Source: Marisa cornuarietis
Taxonomy: Eukaryota > Mollusca > Gastropoda > Architaenioglossa > Ampullariidae
Length of the DNA: 64,000 nt
Assembly: GCA_004794655.1 (NCBI GenBank)
Contig: SMMW01000622.1
Coordinates: forward strand, 3,533,501 to 3,597,500
Direction of reading: 5' to 3'
The position numbers and the translations under genes were made by a program. The notes beneath the pieces were generated by a model. It was given only the letters and a program-made list of their open reading frames with translations, searched no databases and had not been told where the DNA came from. Each line of letters begins with the position of its first letter. Positions within the stretch are counted from its first letter, which is position 1. Positions 1-9,599 of this stretch are shown here, piece by piece.

Positions 1-892
1 GCAACATCACCTTCACGTCATCTGTTAGGAATCTGGGATTTATTGTCACCGCAGACATGACCCTTGATAAACATGTTACAGCTGTCTGTCAGTCTGCCTA
101 CTATGAGCTCCGTAAGATCAGTGCCATCCGTCACTTTCTCTCTACACGTGCCACCAACACTCTTGTCTGTGCGTTTGTTCTTTCACGACTTGACTACTGC
201 AACTCCTTGCTGGCAGGCTGCCCCTCATCCCTCATTCAGAAACTCCAGAGAGTTCAGAACTCCGCTGCACGTCTGGTACTTAGAGCAAGGAAACGGGACC
301 ATGTCACACCTCTCCTTCGTTTTCTACACTGGCTACCCGTCCGTTCTCGCATCCAGTACAAACTGTCTGTGCTGTGTTTTAATTTCTTTGCTGGCTCCTG
401 TCCTGACTATTTCTCTGAACTTCTCATCCCTTACTCTCCGGCCAGACAACTCCGCTCTTCCTCTGACAACCGTACTCTGACTGTTCCTGTCACCAGAACA
501 ACAACATATGGTCACAGGACTTTTGGCTACTGTGCTGCAAAACAATGGAACTCTCTTCCTCTCCATATCCGCCACCTTCCTACAATTGAATCCTTCAAAT
601 CTGCACTGAAAACGCACCTCTTCCTTGAGCACTACTCCTAGTCCACAATGCTAGTCCTTACCCCCCCCCTTCCCTCTTGCTACTTTACCCATCACTATTT
701 TTCTCTGTTCCTGTTACTTGATGCCTTTTGTTATCTGTTTTTTGTCAGTACTGTCGTTTTCTTTCGTCCCCTGTGTTCTGTATCTACTTAGTCCACGTCT
801 CTTCCCCGTTTTAAGCGCTAAGAGCATACTCTCTACGAGTGTGAATATGCGCTATAAAAATCTTCACTATTATTATTTATTAGCAGAGAGTC
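1..892 (+). mobile_element. LINE copy A: 3' end of a non-LTR retrotransposon, cut by the window edge
   Basis: The C-terminal part of a reverse-transcriptase ORF is followed by a 3' UTR that ends in AGCGCTAAGAGCATACTCTC, GCGCTATAAAAATCTTCAC and a short ATT repeat. Copies B (1692-2690) and C (36921-37403) share this tail, so it is the true 3' end. The RT type and simple-repeat tail fit the CR1/Jockey group; the clade is inferred. Confidence 0.85.
3..641 (+). CDS. Reverse transcriptase C-terminal part, open to the window edge
   Basis: The frame is open from base 3 (NITFTSSVRNLGFIVTADM) to TAG at 639-641. It covers the region after the RT palm, with the typical stretches SRLDYCNSLLAGCP, LQRVQNSAARLVLRA, HWLPVRSRIQYKL, WNSLPLHIR and the end LKTHLFLEHYS. 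The catalytic palm would lie upstream of the window. No internal stop is seen, so the copy is fairly young or recently active. Confidence 0.85.
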   Translation, partial: NITFTSSVRNLGFIVTADMTLDKHVTAVCQSAYYELRKISAIRHFLSTRATNTLVCAFVLSRLDYCNSLLAGCPSSLIQKLQRVQNSAARLVLRARKRDHVTPLLRFLHWLPVRSRIQYKLSVLCFNFFAGSCPDYFSELLIPYSPARQLRSSSDNRTLTVPVTRTTTYGHRTFGYCAAKQWNSLPLHIRHLPTIESFKSALKTHLFLEHYS

Positions 893-905
893 CCATTCCC
901 CTCGG

Positions 906-1690
906 GCTGGTTAGCCCAGATCCTCTTATCTGTGGTAAATAAATCGTCACAATTCAGTTTGTTGACCGATGATAAGTGTCATCTGAGTAATGCATCAGAT
1001 CATTTAGCTCTTTGCAGTGATACTGTTGCTAGTGATTTGCTGTTATTAAATTACAAATAATAAAATAGTTTCCCCAATATCACACTTAGTATAAAATATG
1101 CAGCTGCTTATGTAACATTATCTTCAGAAAAATGAGCAGATAAATCAAAGATTCTAGAAAAACAGATACTAACATTAGAATCAAAATTGACTGAAAAAGT
1201 AATCAACTTCAGGCAAATTGGGAAAACAGAACAATATATTAAAATATACAAAGGATAAAACAGTGAGCTGCAAGAAAAATATTTAAAAATGTATGAAAGA
1301 GATGAGATTAAATGCACCCAAGCTTAAATACTTTGGGATACAGCTAAAGATCTAAAGGGGGAGGGGACTCCAGTCTTGGATCCACCATAAGCATAGGTAA
1401 TGAATGATAATAAAAGACAGTGAATGGGTTCAAAATTATTTTATATTTTCTCAGCGTTTATAGCAACACCTTAATATTTCTTTGATTTGCACTATTTTAA
1501 TAATGTCTCATCAACACTTGCTTAAATTTTTCAGTCAAGTGTGTTGATATTCCATCTTCCTGTTAGCTTTGTAGGTGTTTATATCCAACCTGCACTTTCA
1601 GAAGTTAAGATCTTCAGATTATTTTGGTGAAAAATGAAGACTGAAATTGACACTCTGCTGAAGGTTTTGCTCATCTTTACAAAGTTTGTT
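906..1690. other. AT-rich spacer between the inverted LINE copies
   Basis: No open frame, splice structure or repeat could be supported here. It forms the loop between two inverted LINE 3' ends. Confidence 0.5.
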
Positions 1691-1691
1691 C

Positions 1692-2690
1692 ATAATAATA
1701 ATAATAGTGAAGATTTTTATGGCGCATATTCACACTCATAGAGAGCATGCTCTTAGCGCTTAAAACGAGGAAGAGACATGGACTAAGTAGATACAGAACA
1801 AAGGGGACGAAAGAAAACGACAGTACTGACGACGAAACAGAAAACAAAAGGCATCAAGTAACAGGAACAGAGAAATATAGTGATTCTGCCGAGAAAGATG
1901 GGTAAAGTAGCAAGAGGGAAGGGGGGGGGGGTTAGAAGGACTAGCTTTGTGGACTATGTTAGGAGTAATACTCAAGGAAGAGGTGCGTTTTCAGTGCAGA
2001 TTTGAAAGATTCAATTGTAGGAAGGTGGCGGATATGGAAAGGAAGAGAGTTCCATTGTTTTCCAGCACAGTAGCCAAAAATCCTGTGACCATATGTTGTT
2101 GTTCTGGTGACAGGAACAGTTAGGAAACGGTCGTCAGACGAAGAGCGTAGTTGTCTGGCCGGAGAGTAAGGGAAGAGAAGTTCAGAAAAATAGTCAGGAC
2201 AGGAGCCAGCAAAGAAATTAAAACACAGCACAGACAGTTTGTACTGAATGCGAGAACGGATGGGTAGCCAGTGTAGAAAACGAAGGAGAGGAGTGACATG
2301 GTCCCTTTTCGTGGCTCTAAGCACCAGACGCGCAGCGGAGTTCTGTACTCTCTGGAGTCTCTGAATGAGGTAGTCAGGGCAGCCTGCCAGCAAGGAGTTG
2401 CAGTAGTCAAGTCGAGAAAGAACAAACGCACAGACAAGAGTCATGGTAGCGCATGTAGAGAGAAAGTGACGGATAGCACTGATCTTACGGAGCTCATAAT
2501 AGGCAGACTGACAGACAGCTGCTACATGTCTATCGAGTGTCATGTCATCAGTGACAATAAATCCCAGATTTCTAACGGATGACGTGAAGGTGATGTTGCT
2601 GTCGCCCACCTTGATGTTCATGCTGGTGTTTAGTGATTTTTCTGGGAACTTCAACATCAGCATACCCATTTTATTATTTGAGCTGGTCCC
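1692..2690 (-). mobile_element. LINE copy B, 5'-truncated, inverted relative to copy A
   Basis: Same family as copy A. The ATA repeat at 1692-1706 is the 3' tail, then comes the UTR with the GAGCATGCTCTTAGCGCTTAA block, then the RT reading frame on the minus strand. Similarity to the RT fades near 2690, which suggests 5' truncation. No target-site duplication is clear. It lies just upstream of the first visible MRM1 exon. Confidence 0.85.
1959..2690 (-). pseudogene. Reverse transcriptase C-terminal fragment (copy B)
   Basis: The minus-strand frame reads SMNIKVGDSNITFTSSVRNL and then the same C-terminal domain as copy A, ending LKTHLFLEYYS and TAG. The frame stays open further upstream to about 2816, but the residues before FPEKS no longer look like RT. 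It lacks the palm and endonuclease, so it cannot move by itself. Confidence 0.8.
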
Positions 2691-2819
2691 TCTGCCAAAC
2701 CATGCAGAGCCTATCTTTCCCATCTCTGTGCAGAGTTTAGAAACATGGAGTACAAGACTTCTTTGGCTACCTTGCACTTTACATAGTACTTCATCATCAT
2801 ATCCTGCTGACACCACCTG

Positions 2820-3286
2820 GTTAGGAAAGGCAACCCATATATGTTTTTGGCTGCTAGTGATAGCAAAGTTATCACATTATGTTATTTTTACATGGTGTAA
2901 ATGCTTATAAAGCATAATTTTTACATCCAACGTTGTACAATATCATAGCATTCTCAGTGCATTATTCTCTCTCACACACATGCACACAAAAGCATTGGAT
3001 TTAGTTACTTTTTTAAGGTTTTGTGAAGAAAGGATGTTGTTTGTACATGATCTGTATTTGGTAGCTTTTAAATCTCATACTCTTTCACCCCGGTGTATGC
3101 AAAGTGGAAAAGAAAACCCATAGAATTTTATTTAGCTCATTTACTAATGACACAGACGTGAGATATGTATTAATATACCTTCATGTGTTTTTTAAGCATG
3201 ATGGCTTTTTAGTTGTGATAGAGCTGAAATTGAAACATAGCTGAATTAATTGTAATGAATTACACATTTTTTGTTTTTGCGGGCAG
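2820..3286. other. Stretch 5' of the first visible MRM1 exon
   Basis: AT-rich. The last 35 bases (T-rich, ending GCGGGCAG) form a splice acceptor. No exon with a start codon and a phase 2 donor was seen. Confidence 0.5.
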
Positions 3287-6200
3287 GACCGAAAGATTGC
3301 AAAACATTCAACCCTGTGGAGAAGTTCTTTTTGGTATTCATCCAGTTTTGCTGGCATTGCAAGCTTTAAAAAGAAAACGTTTTTTCGGTTTGTTTATTCA
3401 CAACGAGCAGAAGTCGAGAATGACCGAAAGCATTTTGCAGATACAGACTTTAGCTGAAACCCAAGGTGTACCTGTCTCTTATGTATCTAAGAACACTCTC
3501 ACTCACTTGTCTTGTAACAGACCCCACCAGGTGAGATTCTCTGCAGTCTACAGCACTGTAAACTTAAGAGCTAATGCAGTACTTAAGATTTTAATCATTT
3601 ATCCATCTTCTTCAAATTACAGGACTTTCACTTTAAGGTTTTGAGAGATTTCTAAATTCTAATTTATTGCAGTGATTTGTACAGTAATAATAGTGATGGT
3701 AGAATTAATTTTTGTTGGCCACATGAACAATTACATAGTGTTTTCTGGAGATAAGGTAAAACACACTGTTATTCAGATAAAATATGAAGTCTCCAGCATG
3801 GAGAAAAATCATAATATTTAAAGATAAATGAATGCATGCTAATAAACAAGCCTGTTAGGTCTTCTACGTATTTGAGTGGCAGTAATAAATTTTAGGCATA
3901 TCCGTAAAAGTGATTTAGAGATTTTGCATAGCCATCATTACACTGTTCCACGATAGCAAATAATGTGATGTCTTCCTGTACTTATGCTTGCAGGGGGTAT
4001 GTCTAGATGCAGGAAAACTTGTGTTACCAGAATGTGAACCCGAAGACTTGGTACGAAGGTAAGCCAATGTTTCTGTTGCTCAGAAAATTATTTTTCGATA
4101 CATTCTATTATAGACTGCACTTATTTTTCTTAGTAAGTGTCTGCAGTTAATTATTAGTACACTACTGCTGCCGATTTAGCTATATAGTACCTTCCTGCTA
4201 AAAATATTTGTGATCGGAATGTAAAATATAATGTTCATGAAGGTAGGAAAGAACATGCAGGCATATAAAACAAACTCAAATTTAAAATCTGCTCATTCCT
4301 GTTGTTCGTTTTATAATTTGTGAACAGTTTGCTCCCTATGGAATGATAAAGTCTATAAAATATGTATTTTGACATATATTCTTGTATGCAAGATGTTAAA
4401 AACAATGTTTTCATTGACAGATAAGAAAAAAAATGCTTAATTCTGTTCCAGAAAGGTATCAGATGATGCAAAACAGCTATGGCTGCTGCTGCATAATGTT
4501 CAGGTAAGAAAGAAGTGGGATGATGCATGGGATCTGGAGCATTCTGAGATTTCTCAGTTTTACATGGGCTTTAGTTGTCAGACTTGTTTAGTTTAATCAA
4601 CTCATATGTATTGCCTTTTCTTTATCACTTTACAAAAATCCATTTTTTTAGAGTAGATAAAACTATTCCAGGGGAATAGTTATTTTTAGAATAAAACTAA
4701 AATAAAAAATATTGTTTAATTTCCTGGTGTCTCAGGATCCAATGAACTTTGGTGCCATTCTTCGGTCGTCATATTTTCTGGGTGTCAGCCAGGTAGTGGT
4801 TCCAGGTTCAAATAGGTAAATATTTCTTTCTTACCAAAACTTTTATTTGGTACCAGAAAACTGAACTCTATAACTACTTCGAAAAAGTTAAAGCTGATGA
4901 CACAGGATTTGACAGTTATGCTACAGAATGAAGTGAAACAAATTTTGCAATAGATGGTAACCCTCTTGAGGAATTAAGCACAAGGTGTTATTTACTGTTA
5001 TTATGTGCTTTACAAGAGTTCTTCATTATTATCATGTTAGCCATACACAGTGACAAGTTTTAATGGCAATACCTTTTAGTACACAGGTTGCAAGAAAAAA
5101 AAACTGAAAATGTATTTGACTATAATTCTTCTTCTTTACTTCCTTCTTCTTTTAACCCAGCTGTGTGGCTAGCCCTGTGGTCAGCAAAGCAAGTGCTGGA
5201 GCCTTGGAGGTGATGAATTTGAGCTGCCTACCAACAGATAAAGATAGTATTCTTCGCCTAGTCAAAGTGAGCACACTCTGACTTTAATTTCTGGTAAAGA
5301 TACCAACTTAAACTACTAGTGCAAGGAGATTAAAATGCACAGGTGTACAAATACATATTTATGCAAATACATGCTGTAACGTGCAGGCATGATTCTCTGA
5401 GAAACACATCAGCTATTTCTCAAAACACATTCCTTAACGTGCACCGCATGCAGCATGATCATCGTATAAACATCTCAGTTTAAAAAAAAAAATGCTTTAA
5501 GCTGTGACTTTACATGTATTCAGGCTTGGCAGTCAAAAGGAGGAGTGGTTGTGGGTACAGCCCAAGTAGAGACCGCTAGAGGGAGCAGACTCCAGAATTT
5601 AAGGGACTATCGTTTGATGCGAGACACCTTGTTGATTGTAGGCTAGTATCTGATTTCCAATTCCAGCTCTATTAATGTGGCCTTAATAAGATTTCAAAAG
5701 TGATCACCTCGTTGCTTTGGTAGTTAGCAAATAGATGTTTACTTTGACAATATGCTTTCTTTATTGTTAAAACTGTTGCAGCTGAGCATGTGCATATGAG
5801 TGGCTGGATTTATGTTGGTGCACATGTGAAAGAAAAAGGGAAAAAGGACAGTGAAAGCATGCTAAGAAACAATGAATTCTCTCCCTTTCATGAACAGATT
5901 GTTTATACTGGTCTGCACATGTAGACTATGTTACCATTGTCCCTATGAATAAAAAGAGGAAATAAAAAGAAAGATGTTATGTGGAAATTGCAGGTAATGA
6001 AGGCAGGGGTGTTGACTCCGGTGTTCTGGATCAGTGTGACACTCTGTTGACTATCCCTTTGTCAGCAGATCACAGGAGTGAAGTCCGGTCACTCAATGTC
6101 TCTGTGGCAACAGGTAAAACTAGTAGACTTTAAAAAAGGAAAGGCCGACAATATAGAATGCTTATATGAGCAGAGGAAATTCTCAACTTTAAATAGTTAA

Positions 6201-6542
6201 GCAGTAACTATTTTTAGTTTGTGAATGCTGGAAAATAAACAAGAATAAAGAGATTACTCCATTCTTGAATAAACTTTTCTTTAAACTATTCCATCTTTGT
6301 TGGCATCAAGCTGTTATTACCTTAAAAAAAATATGAAGTAATGGTCCCATTGAGATGAAAACATGCCTGTGTGTTTAAATATTTACATGCTTCTGTGAAA
6401 TCTTCTGGTTATAGAGAGAAAAAACTAATTTGTATGCAAATTTTTGTTAAACATTCATTTTTATTGACCTCATTTCTTTAAAATCATTTGTGTTATAGGA
6501 GTTTTGGTTCACTGGCTTCAAGCATCCAGAGAGATGTTGTGA
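3287..6542 (+). CDS. MRM1: Mitochondrial rRNA 2'-O-methyltransferase (SpoU family), spliced, 5' exon missing
   Basis: Eight coding exons: 3287-3530, 3994-4058, 4452-4503, 4736-4815, 5161-5266, 5524-5641, 5994-6113 and 6499-6542, with stop TGA at 6540-6542. All phases agree and give about 276 residues. MRM1 enzymes methylate a ribose of mitochondrial large-subunit rRNA with S-adenosylmethionine; this role is inferred from the family. Visible in order: the substrate-binding region (GEVLFGIHPVLLALQA, then NRPHQ joined to GVCLDAGKL), SpoU motif 1 (DPMNFGAILRSSYFLGV, then PVVSKASAGALEVM), motif 2 (LLIVGNEGRGV) and motif 3 (IPL...SLNVSVATGVLVH). The C-terminus is short. The first visible exon follows a T-rich tract ending GCAG and starts in phase 2, so at least one upstream exon with the ATG and targeting peptide is missing; none was found at 893-3286. 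Intron 5642-5993 is read as GC-AG. All other introns are GT-AG. Family is very sure; exact exon ends are fairly sure. Confidence 0.93.
5642..5993 (+). other. GC-AG intron within MRM1
   Basis: The upstream exon ends TTGATTGTAG and the intron begins GCTAGT; the acceptor is ATTGCAG followed by GTAATGAAGG. Only this junction joins G to GT and gives the in-frame motif 2 reading V-G-N-E-G. The sequence around the donor (AG before GC, then TAGT) fits the strong consensus usual for GC-AG introns. The nearby GT at 5638 would break the frame. If the intron is retained, translation stops two codons on (GTA GGC TAG), removing motifs 2 and 3. Confidence 0.8.
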
Positions 6543-6569
6543 CACTGCCAACTTGCCACTAATTGATTT

Positions 6570-6624
6570 AATAAATATAAATTTTAGTAATGTAAACATT
6601 GAGAACATCATGCACATTAATAAA
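6570..6624 (+). promoter_or_regulatory. Likely MRM1 polyadenylation signals
   Basis: AATAAA occurs at 6570-6575, 28 nt after the MRM1 stop, and again at 6619-6624. Either could end a short 3' UTR. No GT-rich downstream element was judged decisive. Confidence 0.45.
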
Positions 6625-6629
6625 ATCAT

Positions 6630-8800
6630 CATAAAAAAGTTACTGAGTGATTGTAATGAGAATGGTTACCAGAGTAATGTGTTGTTTAGCAGTTGTGTTA
6701 GGAATAAGCAACCTTTGTCAAGGAAAGTGACTGCTGTAAGACCAAACGATTTTGAACATCAGTTGCTTTTATTTAGGGCTGACTTGTACTCTCTAGGCTG
6801 TGGAATCAATCAAATCATCTCTCTACTCCTGATGAAATGTTGGGTGTAAGGTCAGGTATTTTACCACACACTGTCTGACTTTGCCTAAAAGTTGATAATG
6901 TCTGTGGACTGGGACATTATTTCAGAGTTTGTATTAATAAGTGTGCTGGTACAGGGTACCTCCTATGGTTCTTAGCACAGCAGTTGTGTGGAGTGTTGAA
7001 CAACAGGCTGACGGATGTTGGAAAAGAAGTACTATAGTTTGATAAAGTCTAGTGCTGCAGAAGTTCCTGCTGTCTGAAACGAATGTGCAATCGACACTTT
7101 GACCTTCTGTTAGCTCAGGTTGGGTGAAAGGGCGGGGGCTATGATCGTTGCCATGCATGTCATTTGCCAAAAATGATTGACACGTCTGATCTGGATGGAT
7201 CTACAACTAAATTGCAAAATTTGCAATTTCTTCTTGAGAAACGCGATACACTCTCGAAAGGTGTATATGTGTGTATATATATATATCTGTGCACATGTGT
7301 AAAAGTGAGTGGGGAAGATCTCTTTCTTTCAAGGAGAATTTTTTTTTTTATTAAGGAATCAATTTTTTTAAGTTTGTTAGAATGTAGCTAAACTATAGAA
7401 AGTAAATAATGTTTGAAAGACTTACTTTGCTTGGTTTCTAGTGCAAACTAAATAAAAACTACAGCACTGTGTTTTCATTTGTATATAAAAGTCAGGCAGA
7501 GCTAGTGCGGCTGTGCCTGAAGAGCGGGCGAGAAAGAAACTTGTTTTTTTATTGCAGATTTGAACATTATCTAAATGATGATGATGATGATTTAAGCATG
7601 AAGCATTTTTTTTAAATCATCATCATCATCATCATCTCTTTGTGTCATGTGGCATGTGAGGCAATAGCATAACTGTTGTTTCAGTAGCATAGAAATGGTT
7701 TTACAGGGCAGGGTTGCTAGCCCTATGCCCAGCCCTCCTTTCTCATCCGGGCTTGGGATCAGCAATGGGGGAATTATCTAGATCATGGAGTATTAAAATA
7801 TACCACTAATATTAGTTTCCATTCAATTCTTCAACCATTGACATTTGTTGCTGTGTACTTTCAAATATCGCTGAGTGGTGGAAGCAAGAAGCTAATGTTA
7901 TCTTTATTTACATAAATATATATATATATATATATCTCAGGGTGTCCTTGGGCCTTAGGTATATTTAGGTTTTATGGGACTACACTGCCCTTCCAAAGAT
8001 TTCTTAGGCTGAAATAATCCGAACAAATCTCAATTGAGAATGTAAAATGCTTGTCTAAACAGTTCTTGGAAACATGCAACGATATGGCTGGGATCATCGA
8101 CTTTGGCAGGCTTTTATAGAATGAGGACCCAAAGTCCAAAGAAGTGTGCACACCTCCAGACATGAGACCTGTTTTCGGAGCTTGAAGTAATGACCTCTAG
8201 AGCGAGCGAATCGAATAACAGGAAGCATGGCGCTTGCTTGATCGCTTGCGGCTTGTCTTCTGACGTCCTTTGCAAAGGTTTGGGGGCATTGTGTGCTGCA
8301 CCAGTAGCCTCTCTGGCCCGCAATGCCACCTGTTGCCGGCAGTGATGGTTTACCCCTGACGTTGCCTGTCAAGAGGCTTTTACAACGACGGTCGTCATGT
8401 CGACATAGGCGCTCGAGTTGCAGAAATGCAGGTTATTTACGCAGTCTAGCGTCTGCTACATCTGCAGCAGATCGATAAGACCGTGTGCACGTCGACAATA
8501 CCTGACAACGACCTGGAGTAACCCATCCGACTTCTTACACCCGAACGTAACGTTACGTTACTGTTTATTCCTGGTTTGATTAGTGACTGCGCTTACAGAA
8601 CATGACTCATGGTTAGAACCGTTACTGCGAAGACCTCAACTCATTGCAGCGTGATGTATTCGTCATATTTTGATCATGCAAAATGAGTTATGTCAAGATT
8701 ACACAATACTTTGGACAAAATCGAGATTTCCCTTCACTTGAAACGGCATGGTCTTAATGTTGAACCTGAAACAGAATAATTATAGCGTAAAAACAACTCG
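6630..8800. other. Downstream of MRM1, mostly unassigned
   Basis: Contains TA-rich tracts (7268-7290, 7914-7935), a CAT/ATG hairpin (7577-7636) and a more GC-rich patch at 8090-8560 with overlapping short frames on the minus strand that resemble no known protein. No gene is supported. Confidence 0.4.
7577..7636. repeat. Inverted repeat made of ATG/CAT triplets
   Basis: GATGATGATGATGATTTAA at 7577-7595 is the reverse complement of TTAAATCATCATCATCATC starting at 7612, so the pair can fold into a stem of about 19 bp with a short loop ending in a T run. Confidence 0.8.
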
Positions 8801-8939
8801 ATTTTTACCAATAAAAGTAATATACATGCTCAAGTGACTTGTGCTTTTCCTTGCATTCACAGTAAGGGGATAATCCGCAAGAATATGCGGACCACCAGAA
8901 GCATAATGGCACGCACACACCAACACAAATAAAGGATAT

Positions 8940-9025
8940 CATCAGACAATGATACTGCATGTACAGAAAAACAGCAAGACGATGGTACCGCATGTACAAA
9001 CAGAGGATGATGCCGCAGGTACACC
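8940..9025 (+). repeat. Short degenerate tandem repeat
   Basis: Three units of about 30 bp share a GATGNTACCGCATGTACA-like core, starting near 8946, 8978 and 9005. Changes between units are many. Confidence 0.5.
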
Positions 9026-9508
9026 TTACGTGTACGGGTTACCAACCGTAATTTCTACTTAGTTTGTCGACGCCACCAGAGATTGAAAGGGAGTTTGACT
9101 AGTTGGTTCTATACATGCGATTTATTCCTTCTCTTACAGTTCGTGAAAATATTACTAACCCTTAAAGGGAAGGTATGCTGTTAACGCTGTGTTTGCTCTT
9201 GCCTGTGACTCGATCCTGATGCAGGGTGCAGGAGCCAGTGGTGTCATAATCTGACTGAATTCACGCCGTGCTCAAAGGAACCGCAGGGTGCCGGAATCTT
9301 ATAAGATTGCAGCTGAGCTAGGGAATTTCCCCTTTTCGCTGACAGTAGTCCCGCTCACAGCTGCTTCCCGTTTTTTTTCAACTGGGGATGTTTGTCCCTT
9401 CCGGCCTCATCTAGACAGATGCGGGTCTTTTATGCAACAGGCTGCAAACATTGTCTTATTATTTCTTGTTTCTGCTGCCTGTATTCCGTATTTGCGTACG
9501 AGGATATT

Positions 9509-9555
9509 TTGTGTGTGTGTGTGTGTGCGTGCGCGCGAGTTCGTATGTGTGTGTT
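9509..9555. repeat. GT/GC microsatellite
   Basis: An imperfect GT run changes into GTGCGCGCG and then back to GTGTGT. Confidence 0.85.
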
Positions 9556-9599
9556 TAAATGGTGTGAATTGCTAATCTGTGTAGCACTAGTGTAAGTGT

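Noticed and set aside
6553..6849. 98-codon plus-strand frame just after MRM1
   Set aside because: It starts 11 nt after the MRM1 stop, spans likely polyadenylation signals and is AT-driven (Ile, Asn, Lys); more likely 3' UTR or spacer.
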